Shown: positions 1 to 11,150 of the stretch, piece by piece
How the letters are laid out: every line of letters starts with the position of its first letter
Numbering within the stretch: position 1 is the stretch's first letter
Assembly (NCBI GenBank): GCA_023374025.1
Contig: SIJG01000228.1
Location: forward strand, 1-64,000
Direction of reading: 5' to 3'
DNA: 64,000 bases
DNA from: Heterodera schachtii
Taxonomy: Eukaryota; Nematoda; Chromadorea; Rhabditida; Heteroderidae
The notes under the pieces: generated by a model
What the model was told of the DNA's origin: nothing
What the model saw: only the letters and a program-made list of their open reading frames with translations
The model's database searches: none
Made by a program: the position numbers and the translations under genes

Positions 1-1152
1 ATTTTATAAATAATTATAATTTCTTTTTTTAATGTATAAAATGTAAAATTTATTGGATTTATACTCTTTTTTCTTTGTAGGCTTAAATGTTTTTAATTAA
101 TAAGTGGGAAATATAATTAGAATTTTGCTTTTTTTTTTTTTTAGTAATCCCGCATTTTTTTGGGAATTTATTCAAATTTGCTGTCAAATCTCATTTTCAT
201 TTAATTATGCAAATTAGGCACCAAGCATTAATTCTTGCCTAAATTCGTGGTTTTGATATTTCCATTTACTCTAATTATGCATAATTAGTCCATATTTTAC
301 GACCATATTTTACGACCATATTTTGCGGATATTCTATATCCATATAATTCCCAGCCCTATGTAGTGAGCGCAATGCCTTTTACTTCATTGATTTTGTATT
401 AGTCCAATTGATTTCCACCGTCCGTTTGTTTCCTTTGCCCTCTTCCAATGAATGCTGTGCTCTACAAATGTATGTCTTATATATAAACCTTCAAATGAAA
501 ATTTTCAACAAAAAAAAATGCCCAGAACTTTTGTCAAAGTCAACCAAATTAAACAAGAGTGATATCATTCGATAGCCCTAAGAGTTCTCTATTAGTTCAC
601 CTAAATTCCAAAAAATTTGGTCAAGTTTGAACAAAGTTATGGCCAAAAGTACACAGACAACCAGGTTTTCAGAAATTCTTGGTCATAACTTTTTTGAAAC
701 TTATTGTTAGCCAAATTTATTGAAATTTTGCAGGCTAGTAGAAAATATTTAGCGGTATCGAATGTTTGTCACGGAAATAGAAAGTCTAAACAATTAAAAA
801 TTTTGGCCATATATTTTGTTCAAACTTGGCGAAATTTTTAAAAATTCCCCTTTTCTTTTAATTATTTTTAATAATTGGTTTTAAGCCATGCGCTTTTCGC
901 CCAAAATTCAAAAAAAAATAAAAGATAAAATGTGGGTCCAGCGGTGCCGATAAACTCCGCCGGGATAATTTTGAATTTTAATGCATTTTGTTAAGAAATT
1001 GATTAAAAAACTTTTTTACAAGATTACTCTAATTACTGGAAAGTTTTCTCCCTTGCCCCCCCCCCCCCCCCTGGTTACGGGCCTGGCTTTCCCCCAAAAG
1101 TTCAACTGTCCCCTATTGGTTAATTAACTAATTAGTTAATTGCTTTTAAGCC
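1..1152. other. Upstream region of S1, no gene
   Basis: AT-rich DNA. It holds a conserved promoter-like block (399-453) and an older start-like module near 885-905 (TTTTAAGCCATGCGCTT) that resembles the true exon 1 start of other array members. Positions 560-790 belong to a dispersed repeat with the phrase ATTCGATAGCCCTAAGAGTTC, seen again near 23.8, 33.7, 34.1 and 36.0 kb. A 14-C run lies at about 1058-1071. I see no coding sequence before 1153. Confidence 0.6.
399..453 (+). promoter_or_regulatory. Conserved upstream block, S1
   Basis: TTAGTCCAATTGATTTCCACC, then CCGTCCGTTTG, CCTTTGCCCTC and CCAATGAATG. The same ordered words recur upstream of almost every array gene. Here it lies about 700 bp before exon 1. 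It is called regulatory only because it is conserved in position. Confidence 0.5.
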
Positions 1153-2960
1153 ATGGATTGTTCCTCAAAAATTAAACTCCCTAATGAGCTCAAAGCCGAG
1201 TTGGCCAATGCTTTTTGTTTCGATTTTCGTTGGTCCGTTCTCCGAGTTTCTTCCTCCGTTTTTGATCACTTTCTCGCCAAAAGACAGCATAAAATTCTTC
1301 AAAATGTTGATTTGAAATTTCGACAGGTCAGTTAAGAACGGCACATAAAATTTGAGGATTTTGCAATTTTGAATGCCAAACATCTGACCGACTTTTAAAG
1401 CATAGTGTTGCAATATTTTTCAGTTTTTAACGGAAAATTAAAAAAAAACAGCAAAATTTAATGAGGAATTTGGAGAAAGGAAAACATAGTCATTTGCGGA
1501 CATATTAATGCGGATTCTGGAAAAAATATTGAAATTAAAAAAAAATTAAAAATTGTCCATAAATGTCTCATGGTGGAAAGAAATAGCTTTAAAATGTTCA
1601 TTGATCATTGATCAATTATGAGTTAATTTACTTTCATTTTCAGTCATGTGAACAGCACGTGGAATTGGACAATGTTGGGCAAAAGTTGGCCAATTTAGGA
1701 AACGAAATCTCTCTGCCAATGTCCAATGTGCCAATACATGAAGCTGTGATCGCGGCACGCATTCTGATCAGCTTACATACGGTAGTGAGACAAGCGGGGG
1801 CATACGATATCGAAGAAAGATATTAATGATTTTAACACATCCAATTAATGTATACCTCCTATACAGTATACGCCTCAAATGAGTTTGGCAATTCTAAGAA
1901 AACGACGACCTTGGCCTGGATTTACTCATCAAAAATCCAGGTCTAGGAAAAAGCAAGGCATAGATCCAAATCCAGGCTTGCTCTAGCCCCAATCAAAACG
2001 AATTATTTAATAATTTGAGATAAAAAACTGACAGAAATGAACAAATGAATGGAATTTTTGACTGATATAATTAAGAGTTAAAACATATTATAAATAAAAG
2101 GGTAAATTAATTGGACGCCCAATTCCTCTAATTGCATTAATTTGTAAGCGCAATTTCAATGAGTTGTACGCCTTCTTGGAAAACCACAAATTCCCACGAC
2201 AAATGCATCCGAAGCTGCAGAAAATTTGGTGGGACATTCATTTTTTGGAGGCCGAACAAACGCTGGGGAAGAGGTGAAAATTGGGAAAAAAATGAAAATT
2301 AGCGTGATAAATTGGAATTTTTTAAGCCAACTTAGCCTATTGGAAAAGTACAAAGTGCGTGAGGAGCATCCGTTGCCGCCGACAATTTGGGACGGACAAC
2401 GGAAAAATGGCTTATTAAACGAAAATACGGTGAGTAATTAACGGATGAAGCAAGAAGCATTTCGCATATTTGAGACAGAATGTCCCATCCCCCCATTTTC
2501 GCAGCTGACACTGCTAAATGAGCAATACGCGGAAAGTCGTTACTTCTATGCCGGAAGGTGGGAAATAGCGGAAGCGACGGGCCTTTCGGAGACGCAGGGT
2601 AATTAGTGAATTAATTAGTATAATTAAACGAAATTGGTGAAGAATAATTAGTTCTTTAATAATACAGGGTAATTAGCCAAAATTTAACTTGGCTGTCAGA
2701 GTCATTATGCCCAACAATCAACATTTATTAACAAATACGGATTTGCATTTATATATAAAGGAGGAAAATGACATCTGTTAGAGACAATATACATATTTAA
2801 AATTAAAAGCTAATAAATTGCATATAATTTAGTTGTCAAATGGTTCGGAAATCGTCGGCAAAAAGACAGAAAGGCATGGAAGAAAGCAGCACCAATGGGG
2901 CAGCTCAACAACTTCCAAGCCCAAACCATTTTTTACAAAAATATTCTCCATTTAAAATAG
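1153..2960 (+). CDS. S1: F-box-like/SIX homeodomain protein
   Basis: Six exons: 1153-1326, 1644-1781, 2149-2273, 2327-2429, 2505-2598, 2833-2960; 253 aa, stop TAG at 2958. Exon 1 (residues 1-58) is the LPNELKAELANAF F-box-like module. Residues 59-150 match the second half of a SIX domain (EAVIAARILISLHT joined to RNFNELYAFLENHKF, HPKLQKIWWDIHFLEAEQ). The homeodomain runs from LSLLEKYKVREEHPLPPTIW to VVKWFGNRRQKDRKAW, with W48, F49, N51 and R53 kept. A nuclear DNA-binding role follows from the SIX family. The exon 6 donor used by the other genes (ATG|GTCGGT) has become ATGGGGCAG, so the frame reads on to its own tail. A sequence homologous to exon 7 survives unused at 3004-3096 (HYFTPSAANKKEDE...). 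The start is 2 nt after a TTTTAAG acceptor-like site. Confidence 0.75.
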
Positions 2961-3111
2961 GTAAATAATTACAAAAATATTCACAAAAATCAACAAATTT
3001 AAGCATTATTTTACTCCATCTGCTGCTAATAAGAAAGAGGATGAAATTTTGGAACGGAAAAAAAGGACAAATGAACAAAAAGAGCACAGAAACTGATGAG
3101 GGGCAAAAGAG

Positions 3112-3167
3112 AAGGGCACGGCACAATTTGACAAGAAATGCCATCAAATATTTTTTGAATAAATGCC
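3112..3167 (+). terminator. Conserved 3' end with AATAAA, S1
   Basis: GAAGGGCACGGCACAATTTG, then AAGAAATGCCAT and AATAAA at 3158-3163. The same block follows several other units, so it is probably the 3' UTR and polyadenylation region. Confidence 0.5.
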
Positions 3168-3475
3168 GTCGCTAGGGCTGGGGTTTATAAAGTCCCCGGG
3201 TGCTAAATTTGATCAGTTCCGATCACATAACACTCTGGTGCAACTGACTTTCCAATCGGTGCCATTTGGCACTTCGTCCTGCAGGCGAAAAATCGGCTCA
3301 TCTCGGCACTTTTTACTTCAACATTTTTGGTTCGGTTTTAAGGGAGAACAATTTTTTTGTTTGTAAATTTTGGTGGATTAACATTTTATTTTGTTAGGGT
3401 TGCATAATTTTTAAAGTAAAATTTTTCTTTTACGGTTTTACCATTCCAACGCCTTTTTCCGTTCGTTTTGCCCAT

Positions 3476-3540
3476 TTTAGTCCAATTGATTTTCGCCGTT
3501 TTTGTGTTCCTTTTGCCCTCCCTCCTCCAGTGAATGACCA
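3476..3540 (+). promoter_or_regulatory. Conserved upstream block, S2
   Basis: TTTTAGTCCAATTGATTTTC, then GCCGTTTTTGTGTTCC and TTTTGCCCTCC, about 260 bp before exon 1 of S2. Confidence 0.5.
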
Positions 3541-3729
3541 CCAACTCATTAACTCACTAAACCAACGCCAAGCCTAATTATTCAAATTTTTAGTACTTAA
3601 TTCCCTATTAATTTAACATTAAATCAAAATAAAAATACGTTTTTTTTCCAACGAGCGCAAAACCGGGCACTTTCGAAAATGAAATCTCGCTTTCGCGAAA
3701 ATATTGTTTAAAATTAATTGCTTTTAACT

Positions 3730-3800
3730 TTTAAGCCATGCGCTTTCCCCCAAAAATTAAACTACCCCTAATTAATTAATTACTTACTTTCTTTTGAGCC
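3730..3800 (+). repeat. Duplicated start-codon module before S2
   Basis: CTTTTAAGCCATGCGCTTTC at about 3729 repeats the sequence that begins the real exon 1 at 3801, about 66 bp downstream. The upstream ATG soon runs out of frame, so it is probably a decayed copy of the start. Confidence 0.5.
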
Positions 3801-6800
3801 ATGCGTTTTCCCCCCAAATTTCAACTCCCCAATGAGCTTCTTTCCGAATTGGCCAATGCTTTTCGTTTCGATTTTCGTTGGTCCATTCTCCGCGTTTCAT
3901 CCTCCATTTTTGATCACTTTCTCGCCAAAAGACAGCAAAAAATTCTTCAAAATGTTGAGCTGAAATTTCAACAGGTAAGAAGTTAAGAACGGGGTGTTAC
4001 GACAATTGCGGACGAAAATTGCTGAAAAAAATTAACCGGAAGATGGGCCTCATCAGTAAGGTCCCTTCCGTATTGCAAATTCAAAAACCTAAGTGTGTTT
4101 CGGCCCTTCCGTAGACACACCAAATAAGAAAACTCACGGCAATAAAAAAATAACTAACAAATTGAAAGCATAAAAAGGAGCAAAAGCAAAGCATAAGTTG
4201 AGAAAGCTATAATTATGTTTATTTTATTGGATTGCTGAAGGCCCAACAACCGCTTCTACGAATGCAAATTAGTGACACAGAAGCGAAGAAAGAATTGAAC
4301 CGATAGATTAAGAGATTATGAAGATGATAACAAACGGGGGATGAATCTTTGACCAAGAGCAAAAAAATATAGAGAAAATGATGCACCAATTAAACAAATG
4401 GTAACGGTATTCGATGAGATTTGAGAACTGACCGATCAACAGTATTTAGACCATATTAGAGCTTTAAATTTATTGCCGTGAGTTTTCTTATTTGGTGTGT
4501 CTACGCAAGGGCCGAAACACATTTAGGTTTTTGAATTTGCAATACGGAAGGGACCGTACTGACGAGGCCCACCCTTCCAGTTAATTTTTTCAGAAATTGT
4601 CGTCCGCAATTGCCGATCCGCAATTGTCGTACCGCCAAGAACGGCACATAAAATTTGGGATTTTGCAATTTTGAATGCCAAACATCTGACGTTATATTAA
4701 TACTATTTCTACAGTATGTCTGTAGATGTGCCACAAGCAGAACCGTACTGACATAGCCACTCTTTCATTCACTTTTTTCAAAATCGTGGTGCGACATTTG
4801 AGGACTTGACATTTGAGGACCCGACATTTGAGGACCCGACTTTTGAGGACCCGACATTTGAGGATTTGACATTTGAGGACCCGACATTTGCGGATATTCC
4901 CGACATTTGAGGACCCGACTTTTGAGGACCCGACATTTGAGGATATACACAATTTCAAAAAAAAATAAATGAAATTAATCATATAAAAAAGAGAAAAACC
5001 CTTTCCCGAGGGCCAGGGAAGTAAATTATAAATTGTACCAAATACTGGTAAGCCCTTTCTCAATCTTTGATTATTTTGGAAAGTTTCATAATTCAAAAAC
5101 AATTTAAGATTAACTTCTTAATTAAATAGAACTTGTGTTTTGGTAATTCATGAATAGGGATGATATTTATAGGCACTAAAAACCGTCAAAATAGGTAGGC
5201 CTTAGTCTCTAAAAAACCCCCAAAATAGGCCCTAAAAATGGAAAATAGGCACTAAAAAACCTTGTTTTTAGGGGGTGTAAAATGACAAAATGTATTCAAA
5301 AAAGTAAAAAAATTAGGCCAAATCAGTACTGAGATATATAATTTTTAAAGCACAAATTATTGTCAAGAAAATAAATAAATAAATTTTTGATATGAATTTT
5401 TGAAAAGTTTTCATTTCTTATGGGTGTATTTTTGAAAAAATTTCGGGTCGATTCTTAAGGGTATATTTTTTTTTAAATTTTAGTCGATTCTTAGGGGTGC
5501 ATTTTTCGTTTTTATTGCATTTTTGTTAATAATTTTGGGCAAAATGCCAAAATAGGCAAAAATAGGCTCTTTCAAAATTTTTTAGGCTTTTTAGGCGCTA
5601 AAAATAAAAGCCTAGAAAATAGGCACTAATAACTCGAAAAGTAGCTTAACAACAGCCCAAAAAAACATGTTTTTTGTGCGTTTCAGGCCACGGGGAGCTC
5701 AGGAAAAAAAATAGGCTTTTGCCTAAAAATATCATCCCTATTCATGAAGATCCCCATTAATTATTGCTCTGAAGAAAGGAGAGCGGATTGCATGAGTTGA
5801 ACCAACAAACTTTTTGTGTTAAATGCGATCCAAAATGATCAAAGATTGGCAGGAGCTTCCCAGCTGGTATAATTTATATCGTGTTCAATTGCTGTTAGTC
5901 TGAGCATATTGAATATTATTATTTGTGATGTCAAAATATTTAAATATTCGGTTGTCCTTAATGCTTTTGACACATTGAACCCGTTGGCCCTTGGGAAAGG
6001 CTTTTTCTCTTTTTTATTTGATTAATTTTATTTATTTTTTTTGAAATTGTGTATATCCTCAAATGTCGGGTCCTCAAAAGTCGGGTCCTCAAATGTCGGG
6101 AATATCCGCAAATGTCGGGTCCTCAAATGTCAAATCCTCAAATGTCGGGTCCTCAAAAGTCGGGTCCTCAAATGTCGGGTCCTCAAATGTCAAGTCCTCA
6201 AATGTCGGGTAGCCTTCAAAATATATTTATTTTTCCAGAAATTTTCCGCAAATATCCCACGACGTAAAGGAATCACCCTGTTTATTCACTGATCAGTGAT
6301 CAATCACGAGTTAATGTTCTTTCATTTTCAGATTATCAACATGCACGGGGGATTGGACAATATTAGGCAAAAGTTGGCCAATTTTCAAATCAAAATCTCT
6401 CTGCCAATGTCCAATGTGCCAATACATGAAGCTGTGGTCGCAGCACACGCTCTGATCAGCGTACATACGGTAGTGAGACAAGTGGGGGGCATACGGTACT
6501 GAAAAAAGACTTAAGTTTCGTATAGGGGAATTCTCATGCTTCTGTGCTACAGTGCTGTAGTTTAAGCTCTCAAAATTAGAACATTTTACCCTAAAAATGG
6601 CAAGAATTGGTCATTTTTTGGCAAAAAATGGCTACAAATTCCTGCTTATTCTCCCCTGGGACGAAAATTTAAGAATAACACTGGAGAACAATTATTTTTT
6701 GAATTTTTGCCCAACAGTAAAAAAGGTCTCTGATTCCTTCCTTCGAAATTTTTTTCTGCACGAGCCTGGTAACACATATTATTATTGATACAAGGTTTAA

Positions 6801-9271
6801 GCGCAATTTCAATGAGCTGTTCGCCTTTTTGGAAAGCCACAAATTCCCACGACAAATCCATCCGAAACTGCAGAAAATTTGGTGGGACATGCATGTTTTG
6901 GAGGCCGAAAAAACCCTGACGACGAGGTGAAAATTGGGAAACTTTAAAAAAAAATTGGGAATTTAAAATGAAATTTTTTAAACCAACTTAGCCCATTGGA
7001 AAAGTACAAAGTGCGCGAAAAGCATCCGTTGCCGCCGACAATTAGTGACGAGAAACAGAAAAATAGCTTCTTTAACGAAAATAAGGTGAAAATTAATGGA
7101 CGAAAAGCTTAACATGAGACAAGTGTCGGAATGCTTTTCCGATTTCCATTTGCATGCTTCGAATTCCGATTGCCAAACAATAGAAAAAATTTCGGCAATT
7201 TGTTCAGAATTGGCATTTCAAAATGGTAAGCATATTGAAAATGAGAAAACTATTTTTGACTCAGAATCTTATTTTGATCGCCGATGCACTTATTTTGGAA
7301 AATATTCAATGGCAATTCTGATTTAATGATCAAACCGGCGATGCCGACTGCCGGGAAATTAAAATTAAATTCATTTTTAAATGATTTTCAACAAAAAGAC
7401 CAATTTTTCGCCATAAAAAATGAAACCCAGGAAACAAATCGTGATTTTTCACGCCTGGACCACTTGGATTACCAGATTGATCTGGACCCGGATTTCCTAA
7501 ACAAAAAACAGGAAAAATCCAGGCCTGGAGTCCAATTCTAGGCGTAAATTTAAAAAACTGTCGCTTTTCGATTGCCGAAATTCTTTTGGGCTTCGGCACA
7601 CATCCAAGATTTATAAGTTTGAGACATCCCCCACCCCCTTCTTTTCGCAGAAGACACTGCTTAATGATGAATTCATGGTAACCCAGTATTTGGCACTGCC
7701 CGATAGATGGGCGTTGGCGCAAGTGACGGGCCTTTCGGAGACACAAAGTAATTAATCAAAAAATAATAATGAATATATAATTTGTTGATAAATAGTGCAG
7801 AGTAATAACGTATTATAGTGCAAAGCAATTATGGCAAATTAGTTAATTAATTAGTACATTATTAATACAGTGTAATTATAAGTTAATTAGCTTTGCTGTT
7901 GGAGTCGCAATGCCCCGGATGTCGGCATTCTTATTTAGCAATTTGCAATTCTGTTGAAATATTTCGTTAAAGGACAAAATGGCATTTTTCTGACAAATAT
8001 ATTTTAAATTAGATTAATTATTTTTTAGTTGCCAATTGGTTCAATAATCGGCGAATGAAATGGAAAAAGGCAAGGAGAGCGGAAATGGTCGGTTCTAGAA
8101 AATCGTAGGGGAAAATTTGGGCAAAATTAGAAAAACGATTTTCTAAGCCGGGCATTCAGGTCAAACAAAACCCGAGCGGTAACTACTAGTACATGTCTAA
8201 TCCAGGGACGGTCCCAGGGGGGGGGGGGGGGGGTACGCGGGGTACGTACCCCCCCCCCCCCCCAAGGCCCCTCCGCACCCGAAATTTTTAAGGAAAAATT
8301 AGTACTTTTGCTGAAAATTTTAGATTTTCCTTGGTGGTACCCCCCCCCCCCCCAGACTTAGCCTCTTACCCAAATTTTCCAAAAAAGCGACATTTTTTGA
8401 CTAAAATCTCCTAAAAATGGCTCAAAATCGCAAAATTCGTCACTTTTTTGGACAAAATTTGTTAACAAATCGCATTAAAAAATGCAAAATTTTTCCCGGC
8501 GGCGCCTATCGGCACCGCCGGACCCCTTGTTCCCCAAAAGTTTTCTGGAAAAACCGCCGCAAAAAAAAGCGGAGTGAAAAGCAAAAAAAAAAAAAAAAAA
8601 GGTCGTCGCCCGGGGGGGGGGGGTGGTACCCCCCCCAAACCGAAATCCTGGGACCGTCCCTGGTCTAATCCCACATTTAGACAGCTAAAGGAAGAAACGA
8701 TAAAAGAAATGTGTAAATTGTTGGTCCTCGGGTGGGAACCGAACCTACGCCTACACCAATCCATGTGCAGCTCTACCACTGAGCTAACGCGACATATACC
8801 CAATTTATTTTATCTTTTTATCAATCCGCACTTTCCGCGTTTTAACCGACCAGCCAGCTCATTCCTTACAATAAAACATTGTCAGATTTTTCCATCTTAA
8901 TTTTTAATTTTCAAGCAAAGACATTTAACGAGTAATTAATGTTTACATAATGCCCAAACTTGCGGATGTCCTAATTTCTGGTGCCAAAATTCAATTCAAC
9001 CACGGTTTTTTTTTAGATTTTTAAGTCGGTTATGGGATTGGGACCCAAAATATTACCGGGTAAAGCCATTTGCAATTTTCAGGAATTGTTTTTGACAGAA
9101 CCTGATTTCTAAAATCTAAATTATTTATTATGATATTTTCATTAAAATAAACAAATTAACAAAGTGTCCTTAGTCATAATCAACAAATTTAAGCTCTCTG
9201 ATAAATTGGAGAAAAATGATGAAATTTTGGAGCCAAAAGAAAAGAAAAAACGGAAAGAAACGGACGAATGA
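3801..9271 (+). CDS. S2: F-box-like/SIX homeodomain protein
   Basis: Seven exons: 3801-3974, 6332-6469, 6802-6926, 6992-7085, 7651-7747, 8029-8087, 9194-9271; about 254 aa. Exon 1 encodes QLPNELLSELANAFRFDF. The SIX part has EAVVAAHALISVHT joined to RNFNELFAFLESHKF. The homeodomain ends IANWFNNRRMKWKKARRAEM. The tail LEPKEKKKRKETDE is lysine-rich and could be a nuclear localisation signal. The usual exon 4 acceptor TTTTTAAG is mutated to TTTTTAAA (6978-6982). The next AG (6990-6991) keeps the frame and costs three residues. Intron 1 carries a nested transposon (4785-6214). Intron 6 carries a second transposon (8203-8662) and a tRNA-like element. If intron 6 is not spliced, the frame stops at 8108. 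Confidence 0.65.
4785..6214. mobile_element. hAT-like TIR element with minisatellite ends
   Basis: 1430 bp, flanked by an exact 8-bp duplication TTCAAAAT (4777-4784 and 6215-6222). Both ends (about 4790-5010 and 6000-6208) are near-perfect inverted copies of a tandem array of GACATTTGAGGACCC units. No transposase is visible, so it is non-autonomous. It lies in intron 1 of S2; the matching intron of S6 lacks it, which confirms insertion. A second element is nested at 5155-5740. Confidence 0.85.
5155..5740. mobile_element. Nested hAT-like MITE
   Basis: 586 bp, beginning TAGGGATGATATTT and ending AAATATCATCCCTA, flanked by the 8-bp duplication TTCATGAA (5147-5154, 5741-5748). The interior repeats AAAATAGGC and AGGCACTAAAAA. 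It is inserted inside the larger element at 4785-6214. Confidence 0.85.
8203..8662. mobile_element. hAT-like MITE in intron 6 of S2
   Basis: 460 bp, beginning CAGGGACGGTCCCAGG and ending CCTGGGACCGTCCCTG, flanked by exact 8-bp duplications GTCTAATC (8195-8202, 8663-8670). It contains long G and C runs and the recurrent phrase GGCGCCTATCGGCACCGCCG. No coding sequence is seen. Confidence 0.85.
8723..8790 (-). ncRNA. tRNA-like element (intron 6 of S2)
   Basis: On the minus strand it reads GTTAGCTCAGTGGTAGAGC (D arm, pol III A-box) and later GTAGGTTCGGTTCCCAC (T arm, B-box). The acceptor arms pair only with a bulge and the anticodon stem is poor. It therefore fits a tRNA-derived SINE or tRNA relic better than a working tRNA gene. 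Confidence 0.55.
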
Positions 9272-9907
9272 ACAAACGAAGCACAGAATGAAAAATTTTG
9301 TTAATAATTATCATTTCTTTTTTATATATGATAAAAAAATATAAAATTTATTGGCTTTTTTATTTAATTAAACTTTAGAAAAATGCTGGTTGGCAGCAAT
9401 ACTTCAAAAGTTTTAATTGTTTTCTTATTTATAATTAAAACCATAAAAATAATCGGCTCTAAAATAGTCTGACTTTTTTGTAATTGTCTCTGACCCGCAT
9501 CATGTAGGCGTTAAAACATTTTCTAAAATTTCTTAAACTGGTTCGGTTTCTGAGTGTTTGTCCCACTGGATTTTTGCAATAATCGGGAATGTTTTCCTCT
9601 TTTTAGGATGTGGTCACTTTTTCTACCGAGAACTGCGGACCATATATCTCGATAACCAGAATTGACCCTGAGTCGAACAATAGCTCGCTATGATGTATAT
9701 TTTGTGCTCCATTCAATTGTAATGAAAACTTCCTGAAATGCTTGCCGAGAGACTTGTAATTGGCACCAAAATTCTTTTTCGTTTTTCAAGATTTCCTTCG
9801 GGCCACTTGGGCTTTTATTGGGCGGGACGTCAGATCTTTGGTTTTAAAGCTCTAATTGTCTCTGACCCGCATCATGTTAAGCGTTAAAACATTTTCAAAA
9901 TTTCTTA
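9272..9907. other. Intergenic, with a direct repeat
   Basis: AT-rich spacer after S2. A phrase of about 58 bp (TAATTGTCTCTGACCCGCAT onward) occurs at about 9479-9539 and again at 9856-9911 in the same orientation. No coding sequence is recognised between the copies. Confidence 0.4.
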
Positions 9908-11150
9908 AACTACTCTGCTGCACACGAAGCGGCACATTCAATAGTGGTCCTATTGAATGAGGACATCGCGGAGAGCTTCATCAGCGCCACCATCATTGGC
10001 CAGAATGGTCTTAATGGCCTCACATTGTCAACACGGAGGCCGAATGAAGACTGTACGCCAGCGCAATTGAGAGCAGCATTAATGGCAACGATGGCGGCAA
10101 GGCCGTGGAAATCAAATTGGTAAGTGTTAGCACAGGCCATGCTGATGACCTAGCCGACGCTAGAGCAGCCGCCAGAGAAGTATGATTTCTGAAAAACAAA
10201 AAATTAGGCTCTATTGCACTTTATGAGTCCAATCAATTAAAATACCTGGTTTTTTACATTTGTTCATGTTCGAACAAAGCCTATCTTTTTGGTATCATCG
10301 AAAGCACAAAGTCTGAATAAGATAATAATACGAGAAAACAAGAGAATGGTAACATTTAAAGAAAGTTACAAACGAAAAGAATCAACAATTACTTAATTAA
10401 TCAAATCGTTTTTGGCAATTGCCTAAACGCTGAAATTATATATATTTTAGCTCTTTAGACTTTGTGCGTTCGAATGATACCAAAAAGATAGGGTTTGTTC
10501 TAACATAAACAAACTTAGGTTTTATCAATTGATTGGACTCAAAAAATGCGAATGGACACATAGTGCTGTTCTATAGAGTCAAAAATAATTTCTAAACGCT
10601 AAACTTATGCAGTTCAATTGTTTGCATTTAGTTGGTCAGGAAAGAAATTGGGGCGTGGGAGAGGCGTCAAAAAGGCCATTAAAATGGTCATCGACGAAGC
10701 CACCAACAGCGCAACGGAATTCTAGGAGGCGAATTGGGCGGCTTTTGAAAAGGTTAATAATTTGTTAGCTGTGCTTTAAATCTAAAAAGGTAATGCAAAA
10801 AAGCGCCCATGTGACACTTTCAATTCTGAAATTTAATGACCCAAATGCACTAAAAAGATGGCATCCTAAAAAATGATGACCATAATTAATGATTAATTGT
10901 GTGCGTTCCTTTTTTTCAATTAAAAAAATATTCTCGCATTAATTGAATTACCTATTTTTAGTTGGCAATTGAACTGCTTGAAAAAAAAACAATTTTCGAT
11001 CGTGATTTGCCCGAGGTATACATTTTTTTATATTTTTTTAAGTACAAATTACAAAAAAATAATTTAGGATATTGGGACAGTTTCTGTAGGCGAGCCGGGT
11101 CCGTATAGGAATTTTTTGTTGTGGAATTATGTATTTATGTGCTGAATAAA
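9908..11150 (+). pseudogene. M41 (FtsH/AFG3/YME1-like) protease remnant
   Basis: The forward frame from 9908 reads YSAAHEAAHSIVVLLNEDI, matching the M41 zinc motif HEAGH (here HEAAH, 9923-9937), then ATIIGQNGLNGLTLS and TPAQLRAALMATM. After a one-base frame change near 10097 the next frame continues GGKAVEIKLVSVSTGHADDL, which fits the family's GGRAAEE...TTGASNDL stretch. A later piece (10640-10755) reads KKAIKMVIDEATNSATEF, then an in-frame TAG, then EANWAAFEK. Two more pieces follow: LAIELLEKKTIFDRDLPE (10963-11016) and DIGTVSVGEPGPYRN (11070-11114). The order matches the C-terminal part of a mitochondrial AAA protease. The frameshift, stop and missing AAA domain mark it as decayed. An inverted-repeat element lies inside (10190-10565). 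Confidence 0.7.
10190..10565. repeat. Inverted-repeat element in the M41 remnant
   Basis: The left arm (10227-10320) holds GAGTCCAATCAATT, CCTATCTTTTTGGTATCATC and CACAAAGTCTGA. The right arm (about 10455-10545) holds their inverse, with ACCAAAAAGATAGGGTTTG and TCAATTGATTGGACTC. It is related to the dispersed repeat carrying GGTATCATTCGAAAGC. Confidence 0.6.

Noticed and set aside
1165..1413. Minus-strand open frames antisense to every exon 1 (KIETKSIGQLG-type)
   Set aside because: Mirror frames of the conserved exon 1. The + strand has the start, splice donor and homology.
4692..5102. Minus-strand open frame with repeated SSNVGSS / RVLKC units, and its mirror at 6041-6292
   Set aside because: It is the translation of the minisatellite ends of a transposon. 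All frames of such a repeat stay open.
4790..6210. CRISPR-like array of short direct repeats
   Set aside because: Units are directly tandem with no unique spacers, lie in transposon ends and the genome is eukaryotic.
8462..8900. Open frames around poly-A, poly-G and poly-C runs
   Set aside because: Low-complexity translation within a MITE and the tRNA-like element. No exon structure or family match.
9910..10140. Minus-strand frame MACANTYQFDFHGLAAIVAI
   Set aside because: The opposite strand reads a recognisable M41 protease segment, so this is its shadow.
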